From: Halobacteriales archaeon QS_9_68_17
GTDB lineage: Archaea; Halobacteriota; Halobacteria; Halobacteriales; Natronoarchaeaceae
Direction of reading: 5' to 3'
DNA length: 39,292 nucleotides
NCBI GenBank assembly: GCA_003023565.1
Contig: PXSA01000011.1
Span: 90,512-129,803 of the forward strand
Shown: piece by piece, positions 18,615 through 26,550 of the stretch
Numbering within the stretch: position 1 is the stretch's first letter
Layout: every line of letters starts with the position of its first letter
Notes under the pieces: generated by a model
Seen by the model: the letters and a program-made list of their open reading frames with translations, nothing else
Told to the model about the DNA's origin: nothing
The model's database searches: none
Made by a program: the position numbers and the translations under genes

Positions 18615-19832
18615 CTACTCGACGGTCACGGTGACGTTCCCGTCGCCCCCAGCGACCGACGCGTCGAGCGACTCGGGACCGATGGTCAGCGCGACAGTCT
18701 CCGCGGAGACGCGCTCGACGGCGAACGCCGCGTCGGCGTCGTCCGCCCGCTCCTCGACGAACGCCGTCAGGGCGGCCGCCAGTTCGTCGGCCTCGGCCGC
18801 GTCGTCCATGCGGAGCGCCCAGACGTAGGCCCGCTCGCCGCCGCGTTCGAGGCCGACCACCTCGTCAGTGCCCCACCCCGCCGCGGCCCCGCGGGCGGCG
18901 GTGTCGTTCAGTTCCCCCTGAAAGACGATCCGCGTAGTGAGTTCGCCGAGCGTGTCGTTCTCGCCGACGCGCCACTCGTCGGCCGTCTCGACGGTCACGG
19001 TGAGGTTTCCGGCTGGCTCCTCGCCGGGCGTCCGATCGTGGAGCAACTGCTCGGTGGTCCGCGGGTAGTTCTCGTAGACGCGCTCCAGTTCGGAGGGGTC
19101 GTCGATCTGCCCGGCGACGTACCGGTTCCCGACGTGGTACCGGGCGAGGAACAGCCGCTCCGCCGGGCCGCCGTCGTCGTACCGGTCGGCGATGCGCTCG
19201 GACTGGGCGGGCGCGTCGAGGTGCGCCTCGGTGTAGGCGTCGGTGACGTACACCGCGCCGCCCTCGACGAGCGCGAGGCGGGTCTGGAGCAGGTCGTTCG
19301 TGAGCCGCGGCTGGTCGAGCGCGTCGAGCCACGGGAGCATGTTCGCGTTGAACTGCGTCGAGTGAACGAACTCGTGGACCAGCACCTGTTCGACCTGCGC
19401 GTCCGTGCCGTTCCCGGGGTGGACGTACACCGCCCCGCTGGTGGTCGTGACCCCGCCGGGGCGCTCGGCGTCGAACGACGCGTTGCCGACGCCCAGCAGG
19501 CGGAAGAGCCCGTACCGCGAGGGGTCGTAGCCGGACCGCTCGGTCAGGTTCCGGACCTCTACCGGACGCGGGTCAACGTCGGTCCCGAGGAGGGACTGGA
19601 CGCGCGCGTACGTCCTGTTGGCATCGACCGCCAGCGAGCCGTTCTGGACGGGCACGTCGTACGCCGCGGCGTCCGTCCCGTCGGTTCCGTCGGTCGTCGT
19701 CGTCCGCGTCGTGTCGGTCGTCGTCGTGTTCGCCGTCTCTGTGGCGTCCGACGCGGCGTCGTCGCTCACGAACGGGGCCGAACACCCCGCCGTGACGACC
19801 AGCAACGCGAGGAGGGCGGCTGCTGTCCTCAT
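18615..19832 (-). CDS. HVO_1808-type surface lipoprotein with HExxH motif (paralog 1)
   Basis: A 405-residue secreted lipoprotein. The ATG at 19832 gives a signal peptide (MRTAAALLALLVVTAGCSAP) with lipobox Cys at residue 17; an upstream in-frame start would add 16 residues before it. A Thr/Asp-rich linker follows, probably glycosylated. The core has VLVHEFVHSTQFN, a zincin-like HExxH motif near residue 155, then ALVEGGAVYVTDAYTEA (a possible third-ligand Glu), RYHVGNRYVA and TTEQLLHDRTP. The C-terminal third is a duplicate-like beta domain (ERAYVWALRMDDAAEADELA; VERVSAETVALTIG). Homologous throughout to the neighbour at 19920. Protease activity is not shown for this family. Confidence 0.85.
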   Translation of the reverse strand: MRTAAALLALLVVTAGCSAPFVSDDAASDATETANTTTTDTTRTTTTDGTDGTDAAAYDVPVQNGSLAVDANRTYARVQSLLGTDVDPRPVEVRNLTERSGYDPSRYGLFRLLGVGNASFDAERPGGVTTTSGAVYVHPGNGTDAQVEQVLVHEFVHSTQFNANMLPWLDALDQPRLTNDLLQTRLALVEGGAVYVTDAYTEAHLDAPAQSERIADRYDDGGPAERLFLARYHVGNRYVAGQIDDPSELERVYENYPRTTEQLLHDRTPGEEPAGNLTVTVETADEWRVGENDTLGELTTRIVFQGELNDTAARGAAAGWGTDEVVGLERGGERAYVWALRMDDAAEADELAAALTAFVEERADDADAAFAVERVSAETVALTIGPESLDASVAGGDGNVTVTVE

Positions 19833-19919
19833 AGTAGTTGTTTCTCCGCCCGCAGCGAACAAAACAGCACCGTTCGCCACGGAGCGTTACGGGACACCCG
19901 GAGAGCGGCGACGGCGCTG

Positions 19920-21260
19920 TCACCGAGCGGCGGGTCTCGGCGAGGGCGTCGGTGATGCCGTCGGGGGCCTGTATGGCGCTTCCGGAGCCGCTCGCGGAGC
20001 GGGCGTCGACGGCAGCGTGGCCGCGCTCTCGCTCGTCCCGACCGTTACTCGACCGTTGGCACCGCCCGCGCGGGCGCTCTCGACGAACTCGTCGCTCCCG
20101 GCGAAGACGACGAGCGTCTCCGAGGTGACCCGCTCGACGCGGACGGCGACGTCGTCGCCGCTCGCTCGGCGGTCGGCGTACGCCTCGAAGGCCGCCTGGG
20201 CCTCGTCGGCCTCGGTAGCGGAGTCCCAGCGGACCGCCCACGCGACCGCCGTCTCGTCGCGGGAGGCGTGCTCGTAGACGAACGCACGGTCGTTCCCCCA
20301 CCCGGTCGACGCGGTGGTGGAGACGCCCGTCGCGAGTTCGCTCCGGAGGACGATCCGAGCGACGAGTTCGCCCTTCGTGTCCGCCTCGGTGCGGTACCAG
20401 TCCCCGGTCGCGTCGGTCCCGAGCTCGAGTTCCGCCGGCGGTTCGGCCTCGGGCGTCTCGCCGTGGAGCAACTGCTCCGTCGTCTCGGGGTGGTTCTCGT
20501 ACACGCTCGACAGTTCGTCGGGCGAGTCGATGGCGTCCGAGACGTACTGATAGCCGAAGTGGTACGGCGCCCAGAGGTAGCGGTTGCCCGCCGGACCGCG
20601 CTCGTACTCCGCGGCGACCCGGTTCGACTGCCGGACCGTATCGCTCTGGAAGCGCTCCGCGTAGGCGTCGGTGACGTACACCGCGCCGCCCTCGACGAGC
20701 GCCTGCCGCGTCATCGCGTAGTCCGTCGTCCGTCGCGTGTACGCCATCGAGTCGAGGTCGGCGGTCATCCCCGACCGCATCTGTACGGTGTGGGTGAACT
20801 CGTGGGCGAGCACGCGCTCCACCTCGGCGTCGGAGGCGTTGCGGGTGGTGATCCTGACCTGCCCGTCGGCGTAAGTGACGCCACTTGCCCCGTCCGTCGA
20901 GTAGTCCGTCGCCTCGAGCCCCATGACGTCGAAGAAGGAGCGGTCGGCGTAGTATCCCGCGTCCGCCTCCCGAGACGACCCGTCTATCACGGTCACCGTC
21001 TGCGGTCTGACGTCCGTGCCGACGAGCGACTGCACCCGAGCGAACGTCCTGTTCGGGTCGACCGGAAGCTCTTCGCCCCGAACGTTCACCGAGTACTCTT
21101 CGGTCGCTTCGACGGCGGTCGTGGTCGGCTCCGTCGTCGCGGTGTCGTTGGCCGTGGTCTCCGGCTGGGTCGTCCGGAAGGCCGCCGAGTCGGCGGCGCA
21201 GCCGGCGAGAACGAGGACGAGCGCGACCGAGAGGGCGGCGAGGCCCCGACGGGTCACCAT
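19920..21260 (-). CDS. HVO_1808-type surface lipoprotein with HExxH motif (paralog 2)
   Basis: A 446-residue paralog of the downstream gene, same strand, about 90 bases apart. Signal MVTRRGLAALSVALVLVLAGC with lipobox Cys at residue 21, then a Thr-rich linker. VLAHEFTHTVQM carries HExxH; ALVEGGAVYVTDAYAERF, YHFGYQYVSDAID and TTEQLLHGETP align with paralog 1. After RVTVG the protein continues for ~35 residues of Pro/Ala/Ser-rich tail that paralog 1 lacks; a GTCGAGTAA in another frame at that point suggests the tail may arise from a small indel. Membrane-anchored on the outside; the substrate is unknown. Confidence 0.85.
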   Translation of the reverse strand: MVTRRGLAALSVALVLVLAGCAADSAAFRTTQPETTANDTATTEPTTTAVEATEEYSVNVRGEELPVDPNRTFARVQSLVGTDVRPQTVTVIDGSSREADAGYYADRSFFDVMGLEATDYSTDGASGVTYADGQVRITTRNASDAEVERVLAHEFTHTVQMRSGMTADLDSMAYTRRTTDYAMTRQALVEGGAVYVTDAYAERFQSDTVRQSNRVAAEYERGPAGNRYLWAPYHFGYQYVSDAIDSPDELSSVYENHPETTEQLLHGETPEAEPPAELELGTDATGDWYRTEADTKGELVARIVLRSELATGVSTTASTGWGNDRAFVYEHASRDETAVAWAVRWDSATEADEAQAAFEAYADRRASGDDVAVRVERVTSETLVVFAGSDEFVESARAGGANGRVTVGTSESAATLPSTPAPRAAPEAPYRPPTASPTPSPRPAAR

Positions 21261-21363
21261 ACCACAACGTACGCCAGAACGACCAAAAGGGTACCGTCGG
21301 ACGAGGGCGGGAACGGCGCTTCCGATCGGGGACGACCACGCCGCGGCACCGGAGCCGACGCCG

Positions 21364-22026
21364 TCAGATGACTCGCCCGCCCGTGAGACGGATGATCCCG
21401 AGCCAGTGCTCCTCGCGGGCGACGGCGTCCGACCGTTCCCGGAGCGCGTCCCGCGTGGCCGTCACCCGCCCGGTGAGGCGCTCGTCCGGCGGGTCGTCGT
21501 ACCTGATCTTGCGCGTCGGCGGCGTCGACAGCACCGTGACCGCCCGCAGCGCGGCGTTGACCGGCGGCGCGTACCGACGGTCGCTCCGCGCCGCGTCGAG
21601 GAGGACGACGCGACCGCCCGGTCCGACGATATCGCACCAGCCGTCGACCGTCCCGGCCGGGTCCGCGAACATTCCGACGACGAACGTCGAGAGGACGGCG
21701 TCCGCGCCGTCGACCGGCGGCCGCGTGGCGTCGCCGCGGACGACGTGGACGTTCTCCCAGCCGCGACGCTCGACGAGTCGCCGCGCGCGGTCGAGGATCG
21801 GCCCGGTGAAGTCGACGCCGACGACGGTCCCCTCGGGGCCGACTCGATCGCGGAGGTACGGGAGGTTCGCGCCGGTGCCACAGCCCATGTCGACGACGGT
21901 GTCGCCGGGCGAGAGGCGGAGCGCGGCGGCCGCCCGTTCGCGGAGGCGAGCGACGCCCGGCGTGTACAGCGCGATGCGGTCGTACAGCGCGGCCCACCGG
22001 CCGTAGAACGACTGGGCCGACGACAT
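21364..22026 (-). CDS. Class I SAM-dependent methyltransferase (UbiE-like)
   Basis: A 220-residue cytoplasmic methyltransferase. N-terminal FYGRWAALYDRIALYTPG resembles the UbiE/menaquinone-type lead-in; motif I is VVDMGCGTGANLPYL, followed by the acidic end of beta-2 (VVGVDFTG), motif post-II VVRGDATRPPVDGADAVLSTFVVG and motif III PGGRVVLLDAARS. The acceptor is unknown; lipids or quinones are common for this group. Its ATG starts one base after the stop of the ThiR-like gene, so it is the third gene of the dcd-thiR operon, with no obvious metabolic link. Confidence 0.87.
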   Translation of the reverse strand: MSSAQSFYGRWAALYDRIALYTPGVARLRERAAAALRLSPGDTVVDMGCGTGANLPYLRDRVGPEGTVVGVDFTGPILDRARRLVERRGWENVHVVRGDATRPPVDGADAVLSTFVVGMFADPAGTVDGWCDIVGPGGRVVLLDAARSDRRYAPPVNAALRAVTVLSTPPTRKIRYDDPPDERLTGRVTATRDALRERSDAVAREEHWLGIIRLTGGRVI

Positions 22027-22027
22027 C

Positions 22028-22924
22028 TCAGATCGGTCCCTTCACGCGCTCGGCGACCGTCTCCGCGCCGGGGCCGAGCACGTAAACGATCGGTTCGACG
22101 CCGTATCCGCCGGTCTGGTAGAGCACGTCGGCGTCGGGCGTCGCCGCCAGAGCGTCCGCCACCGCCCTCTCGACGTGGTCCTCGCCCTCGAACTCCGCCG
22201 TGACGAGGCCGTCGGCTTCCAGTCGCTCGACGATATCCGGGTCGTAGCGGACGTTCAGCGCCGCGTTCACGTCGCGCCCCGCCTCGCGCGCAGCGAGCAG
22301 CACCGTCGCGACGTGCTCGCTGACGCCGAACTCCGGTTCGCTCGGCACGGTCGTCCGCCCCTTCACGTCGAAGATGCGACCGGGGACGCCGGCCACGTCC
22401 TCTAAGTCCTCGGCGTCGGGCGTGCAGACGACGAGGTTCGACCCGACGTTCGGGATGAGCGCGGCGAACCCGCTCGTGTTCTCCAGTCGGCGGAGGCCGC
22501 GCCGGAGCGACGCGAGGACGCGCTCGGTCGTCCGGAGTTCGCTCTCGGGGTCGTGGATGCTGAAGTCGCCGCCGTACTCGGCGAGTTCCGGGACCGCCTC
22601 CTCGTGGAGGTCGGCGAGAACGTCGCCGTCCTCCAGACGGCGGATCAGCACTTCCGCCTCGACGAGGGCCTGTACCGGGCGCATCCCGCCCTCGGTCAGC
22701 CCCTCGCCGACGCGCTCGACGAGTTCCCGGACGCGTTCGTCAGCCGTGAACTCCTCGCGGCGGGCGACGTCGCCGTGGGCGTACTTCGAGACGGCGGACT
22801 GGCTGATGCCGAGCGCCGCGGCGACCTCGCTCTGGGTGAGGCCGCGGTCGCGCAGGTCCTCGGCCAGCATCGACCGGAACGTCGGGAGGAACTCCTCGAC
22901 GACGACCTCCTCGACGAACTTCAT
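22028..22924 (-). CDS. thiR: HTH-ThiN transcriptional regulator (ThiR-like)
   Basis: A 298-residue two-domain protein. Residues ~19-52 are an XRE-type helix-turn-helix ([20 protein letters not shown]). From ~125 to the end is a ThiN domain ([75 protein letters not shown]). ThiN is otherwise the thiamine-phosphate synthase fused to ThiD; fused to HTH it works as ThiR, shown in Haloferax volcanii to repress thi4 and thiC in response to thiamine status. The start overlaps the dcd stop as ATGA. The likely target in this window is thi4 at 12217. Enzyme activity is not expected but cannot be excluded. Confidence 0.85.
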   Translation of the reverse strand: MKFVEEVVVEEFLPTFRSMLAEDLRDRGLTQSEVAAALGISQSAVSKYAHGDVARREEFTADERVRELVERVGEGLTEGGMRPVQALVEAEVLIRRLEDGDVLADLHEEAVPELAEYGGDFSIHDPESELRTTERVLASLRRGLRRLENTSGFAALIPNVGSNLVVCTPDAEDLEDVAGVPGRIFDVKGRTTVPSEPEFGVSEHVATVLLAAREAGRDVNAALNVRYDPDIVERLEADGLVTAEFEGEDHVERAVADALAATPDADVLYQTGGYGVEPIVYVLGPGAETVAERVKGPI

Positions 22925-24951
22925 TGGTCGCCGCCGAACTCCCGGTCGCCGCCGATGCGCGACGCCTGCGGACCGTCCTGGTCCTGATACTTCGACCCGC
23001 GGCCGCTGCCGTACGGGCGCTCCGCCGCCGTCTTCATCTCGGTGAAGATGAGTTGCGAGATGCGCATGCCGGGAGTGAGCGCGACCGGCGCGGTGCCGAG
23101 GTTCGAGAGTTCGAGCGTGATCTGGCCGCGGTAGCCGGGGTCGACGACGCCCGCAGTGTTCGATAGGAAGACCCCGCCACGTCCCCCCAGGAAGTTCTCT
23201 ATAGCGCGTCCGGCGGGTTGCACCTCGAAGTCGTAGGTCGGCTCAACGCGGTCGGTTTTTTCGACCGAATCGACGGTTTCGAACCGGACGCCCCCGTCGA
23301 GGATGTGGTCGAGGCGAGTAACGTCCGCCCCGCGGTCGGCGTACGCGTCACGGAACTGACGGAGCGTCGAACGCTTTATCGAATCGTACTCCTCGTTTTC
23401 GACGTTCGACACGCTGGATCTCGATGAGTAGCCCATGGCCTCTGCAGCCTCCTTCATCGTCAGGTTGGCCTTTTCCCGGAGTTCGCGTAGGAGCGCACTC
23501 GGAAGAGGGACGTACTGACCGCGCTTATGTGCGTCCTCGCACACGTCGACCGCCCATTCGGTGCCGTGATTCGTCACGTCACTGGGGGCGATGTACGTCT
23601 CTCGGTCTCGACTGTACGTCGAGTTGAGCAGTCCGAGACGGGTCGCGAGGTACATCGTCCGATTCGCGAGTTCGGGGTTGGCGGTGTAAAGGGTGTCTCG
23701 GGTCTCCCTACGGCACCCATCGCCATCGAGTAACCCGTCCAAAAGCGAGGCCAGAACGTCATCGTCCCAGTTCCAGGCTCGGTCAGGGATGTTCTTGTCA
23801 CCCCCTGCACCAGCGAGGGACCGAAACAGCTTCGACCAAAGCGCCGAGCAGATGGTGAGCGTCGTCACACCGTTATCGCGTTCGTTCCACGATAAGTTGG
23901 CGTCGTACCGATCGAAAAACGCCGCAGCACGGTCGAGAAACGCCCGATCTCTGTTCGTCAGGCATATCTGTTTGCGTCTGGCGTATCCCTCGGCAACGTA
24001 GAATCCGAGGACCCACCCGAATTCCGGCGTCACGGGAAGACTGCGAGGCAGACGAGCGTCACTCTGTTTGAACGCGATCTCCATCTCGTCCGGAGCGTTC
24101 GCCGTCGACACGGCCGAAAGCGGTGCACTTCCCCGGTCACGGTAATGGTCGACGGATCCGTCCGGGACGGCGTCCCACTTCACGTCGCCGAAGCCGTCCG
24201 TAGCGTAGGCCGTGATATCGTCACTGTCCTCGAACAACGTGACCAGATCGAGCGTGGTTTCTTCCCCTCGCGGACCAGGCAGGGAGTCCGGGATCATCAC
24301 GAGACTGCCTTCGGCCTCCTCGCTCGGTATCCGAATAACACCACCGAACTCGTCGAGGGTGAATAGGTTGTGATCCCGCGTTACGTGCACCTCCCGTCCG
24401 GACTCCAACGTTACCCTGTATATCCGCTTCGTGGGGTTCGTTATGTAGTCCGTGATGGGGAAGGTGCTCACGCTTAGTGTCCTCGGGTCGAACGACACCG
24501 CACGAGCGGAGCGTTCGTTTTCGACGATCTCGCCGATCTGGTAAAACCCGAAGCCGTCCTCGGGCGTCCACAGGAACACTTCCTCGTCGTGGGGAAGCGA
24601 CGCGTGGACGACGATGGCGAGTCGGCCGAGCGAGGAGCGCCCCTGTACGTGCGCCAGCAGGTCCGCCGGGATGTCGACGCGCTCTTTCGTCGTCCCGAGG
24701 ACGAAGTCGCCGGGGTGGAGGATGAACTCCTCGCCCTCGTCGACGACCGTCTCGTCGACGTACTCGTCGACCTCCCACTCCGCGTCGGGGTGGATGCAGG
24801 GGATGTTCGTCCGCTGGAACTCCAGGAACTCCCGCCCGAGTCGGAGGTCGATGCTCGCCGGCTGAACCTGCAGGTCGAGGTCCTCCAGTGGTTCGACGAC
24901 GAGGTCGCCCTCCTCGAGCCGGCGGAGGATGTCCGCGTCCGAGAGGATCAT
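22921..24951 (-). CDS. dcd: dCTP deaminase interrupted by an intein
   Basis: Deaminates dCTP to dUTP for thymidylate synthesis. The reading frame has 676 codons, but the two exteins add to 195 residues, the normal haloarchaeal Dcd length. N-extein (1-117): [41 protein letters not shown] and the active-site [15 protein letters not shown]-extein (78 residues): [19 protein letters not shown], which holds the catalytic Glu, then [12 protein letters not shown]. The intein sits between VVHA and TAG, splitting the catalytic core, so the enzyme needs splicing. The ATG at 24951 matches the family start, and a CTTTAGG box 25-31 bases upstream fits a leaderless promoter. The stop overlaps thiR (ATGA). 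Confidence 0.95.
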   Translation of the reverse strand: MILSDADILRRLEEGDLVVEPLEDLDLQVQPASIDLRLGREFLEFQRTNIPCIHPDAEWEVDEYVDETVVDEGEEFILHPGDFVLGTTKERVDIPADLLAHVQGRSSLGRLAIVVHASLPHDEEVFLWTPEDGFGFYQIGEIVENERSARAVSFDPRTLSVSTFPITDYITNPTKRIYRVTLESGREVHVTRDHNLFTLDEFGGVIRIPSEEAEGSLVMIPDSLPGPRGEETTLDLVTLFEDSDDITAYATDGFGDVKWDAVPDGSVDHYRDRGSAPLSAVSTANAPDEMEIAFKQSDARLPRSLPVTPEFGWVLGFYVAEGYARRKQICLTNRDRAFLDRAAAFFDRYDANLSWNERDNGVTTLTICSALWSKLFRSLAGAGGDKNIPDRAWNWDDDVLASLLDGLLDGDGCRRETRDTLYTANPELANRTMYLATRLGLLNSTYSRDRETYIAPSDVTNHGTEWAVDVCEDAHKRGQYVPLPSALLRELREKANLTMKEAAEAMGYSSRSSVSNVENEEYDSIKRSTLRQFRDAYADRGADVTRLDHILDGGVRFETVDSVEKTDRVEPTYDFEVQPAGRAIENFLGGRGGVFLSNTAGVVDPGYRGQITLELSNLGTAPVALTPGMRISQLIFTEMKTAAERPYGSGRGSKYQDQDGPQASRIGGDREFGGDQ
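23158..24600 (-). mobile_element. Intein with LAGLIDADG homing endonuclease inside dcd
   Basis: 481 residues. Splicing block A is [16 protein letters not shown] with Ser1 as first nucleophile; block B is [15 protein letters not shown] with the TxxH; block F is [18 protein letters not shown]; block G is GGVFLSN followed by extein Thr. The penultimate residue is Ser, not the usual His. The endonuclease has two dodecapeptide motifs, [11 protein letters not shown] (near 24000) and [11 protein letters not shown] (near 23725), each with the acidic residue. Between endonuclease and block F is an XRE-like HTH ([20 protein letters not shown], near 23360-23490), probably for target DNA binding. Base composition is visibly less GC-rich than the exteins, as expected for a horizontally spread element. 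Confidence 0.93.
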
Positions 24952-25199
24952 ACCGAGTAGGAGCGAACGGAGGGGCCTAAAGTCCATGGTCCGGTCGTCG
25001 CCGCGGACCCGTTCGTCGAACCCCCGCGCGGAGTCGCCGCGTCACGTCGCATTCCCGCCGATCGGCCGGCTCTCGCCCGCCCGCGTTCGGCGACAGGAGG
25101 TTTATCTGAATTACAGGCGCTAAAAACCCGCCGTTTACGCCGGGGATACAGCGTCGTCATCGTCTCGTTTCTGCGTGAATCGGCAGGTTTACAGTCTAA
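24952..25199. other. Intergenic, dcd promoter and no gene
   Basis: Contains the minus-strand CTTTAGG box (24976-24982) before dcd. Beyond it I see no coding pattern; there is an AT-richer patch around 25098-25135 with GTTTATCTGAATTAC that may mark an old promoter. Confidence 0.4.
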
Positions 25200-25475
25200 C
25201 GCGGTATGTCGTGGACTGTGCGCGGACAACTGGCAGTTGACTCGGTGTTTGCCACGGCGAGAGCCGAAACCAAAACAGTAAGCCGACCGCGCCGACCGAC
25301 ACGAAACAACGAGATAACTCGCTACCGCTCTGCGGGAACGAGTATCGGTAGCGTGGCACTGCCACTGCCGTCGGTCAGAAACCGTAAATCCCTAACCTTC
25401 CGAATCGACGGGAACCGCCACTTGTGCGGCTCGGGAAGCCCCGCCCTTTAGCACGGGGAGGATGTCACCGATCCC
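25200..25475 (+). mobile_element. IS200/IS605-type (tnpB, IS1341-like) 3'-end remnant
   Basis: The frame from 25206 reads like the variable C-terminal tail of haloarchaeal TnpB proteins (GQLAVDSVF near its start, YRSAGTSIGSVALPL, then HLCGSGSPAL). It runs into the conserved right-end hairpin region at about 25421-25468 (TTGTGCGGCTCGGGAAGCCC, then a CCCCG...CGGGG stem and GGATGTCAC). In full elements this end also encodes the 3' part of the TnpB guide RNA. The tnpB catalytic and zinc-finger parts are missing upstream, and no tnpA is seen. Recognition rests on pattern memory of haloarchaeal element ends. Confidence 0.6.
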
Positions 25476-26028
25476 AGTGGCTTCGGACGGGACACGAGTA
25501 CCGGATCGGGACCGGCTACCGACGAGTTCTGGTGGAGGCCGACGACGCGTCGCCCGGTCGATACCGGACCCTCGTGAACGCGATCGACGACGGGACCGAC
25601 GGGCGGAGCAGGCCGAGTGCCTCGGGGCCGTCCGGAGATCGCCGTGATCACGAGAACCTGCGGTCCTCGAACGACGCGCCCCCGAGCGTGAAGGTCGTAC
25701 GCTTATTACCTACCCGTCCCGACTGAACAGTTGCGACACGGGTTAGAGACCTTCATCCGAAGCAACTGCCGGCGGTTGCGAGGAGACGCGACTCCGCTCA
25801 CAACCCACGTCTTCGGCGTGGTATCGTTCGAAAGACGAGGTCTTTCGTGACCGCGAAAACCTTCGATTTCCGGACGACGACGGGAGGTGTCCGGCGGGGT
25901 GGAGCCGCCGACTCACGGACGCCGAGCGTTCGGGTGTGAATCACAGCCGACCCATCCCGGGAAAGTCGAGGGCGATCGAATTCGCCTGCGTTCGTCCGTT
26001 TGTCGACGACATAAATGAAACGGTGAAG
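25476..26028. other. 550-base stretch without a credible gene
   Basis: ORFs here (for example a plus-strand frame through 25726 with RVLVEADDASPGRYRTLVNAI) are short and lack a start or a recognisable family; they may be decayed gene pieces. There is a TATA-like CTTATTA near 25701, a strong hairpin at 25829-25847, and GCAAC/GTTGC dyads near 25761-25778. Probably an accumulation zone of mobile-element debris. Confidence 0.5.
25829..25847. repeat. Perfect 8-bp hairpin
   Basis: CGAAAGAC-gag-GTCTTTCG, eight pairs and a three-base loop. It could be a terminator or an insertion-element end hairpin; nothing coding adjoins it. Confidence 0.45.
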
Positions 26029-26049
26029 CCGCGGGGCTTGTCCCCGCGG
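26029..26049. repeat. Perfect 8-bp GC hairpin at the edge of the tRNA-linked array
   Basis: CCGCGGGG-cttgt-CCCCGCGG. This type of long GC hairpin marks ends of IS200/IS605-like elements in haloarchaea. It abuts the outermost array unit, where the expected inverted tRNA T-arm copy is broken (ACCTTACCTC remains). Confidence 0.5.
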
Positions 26050-26060
26050 TACCTTACCTC

Positions 26061-26416
26061 GGAGATATTCGCCGAACTCGGACGTCGCTCGGCGATGAAA
26101 CGCCTCGCCCGATAGTTGCGTTCGTCAAAAGTATAGCGGGAGGTAGATTCGAACCACGCGAAACGCTCCCCCCGGTCGCGTTTCTCTCGTTCGAATCTAC
26201 CTCGAAGCTGCTTTGCGACTTCACTCGACGCTCGGCGATGAAACGCCTCGCCGGGAAAGTGTGAAGTCGCGAAAAGTAGCGGGAGGTAGATCTGAACCAC
26301 GGTCGTTCCGCTTCGCTCCACTCCCTGATTCAAATCTACCTCGAAGATATTTGCCGAACTCGGGCGTCGCTCGGCGATGAAACGCCTCGCTCGATAGTCG
26401 AGTTCGGCAAAAGTAT
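26061..26416 (-). repeat. Tandem ~140-bp structured repeat array carrying tRNA-Met 3' ends
   Basis: Three units march away from the tRNA gene at 143- and 139-base spacing. Each has (a) a copy of the tRNA 3' end (starts at 26135, 26278 and 26417 in the gene itself); (b) an opposite-facing T-arm copy (26189-26203, 26327-26342); (c) a long stem around an invariant 23-base core (26086-26108, 26229-26251, 26368-26390) containing GGCG-ATGAAA-CGCC. The long stems differ in sequence but keep pairing: 26215-26224 with 26261-26270 (GCGACTTCAC/GTGAAGTCGC), 26350-26362 with 26399-26411 (TTTGCCGAACTCG/CGAGTTCGGCAAA). The T-arm pair 26140-26154 with 26189-26203 is a perfect 15-bp inverted repeat. The outermost unit is decayed. 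Could be stacked integration sites or a structured mobile repeat. Confidence 0.85.
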
Positions 26417-26490
26417 AGCGGGAGGTAGATTTGAACTACCGGTCTGCGGGTTATGAGCCCGCCGGAATCTCCTGGCTATCCCATCCCGCT
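26417..26490 (-). tRNA. Initiator tRNA-Met (CAU)
   Basis: A 74-base tRNA on the minus strand. The acceptor stem AGCGGGA pairs with TCCCGCT, giving the A1-U72 pair typical of archaeal initiators. The anticodon loop is CTCATAA (anticodon CAT) on a stem closed by three G-C pairs (GGG/CCC), the initiator signature. The T-arm is GGTAG-TTCAAAT-CTACC. No intron is seen and CCA is not encoded. A TATA-like GTTATAAAC lies about 10-18 bases upstream and CTTATC further up. Its 3' end is duplicated in the downstream array. Confidence 0.95.
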
Positions 26491-26550
26491 ACGTGTTTAT
26501 AACGCGGTTTGCTAGATAAGGGTTATGATTCGGTCGCCGTATGGGGGTTT

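Noticed and set aside
25424..25726. A 100-codon plus-strand ORF
   Set aside because: It starts inside the TnpB-end hairpin region and has no recognisable family; at best a decayed fragment.
26135..26300. Extra tRNA-Met genes
   Set aside because: Only the acceptor 3' strand and T-arm are copied; D-arm and anticodon arm are missing.
25941..26333. A 130-codon minus-strand ORF across the array
   Set aside because: It lies over the inverted repeats and hairpins; the frame is a by-product of repeat structure.
26061..26490. CRISPR array
   Set aside because: Units are ~140 bases with internal dyads, not short repeats with unique spacers, and no cas gene is present.
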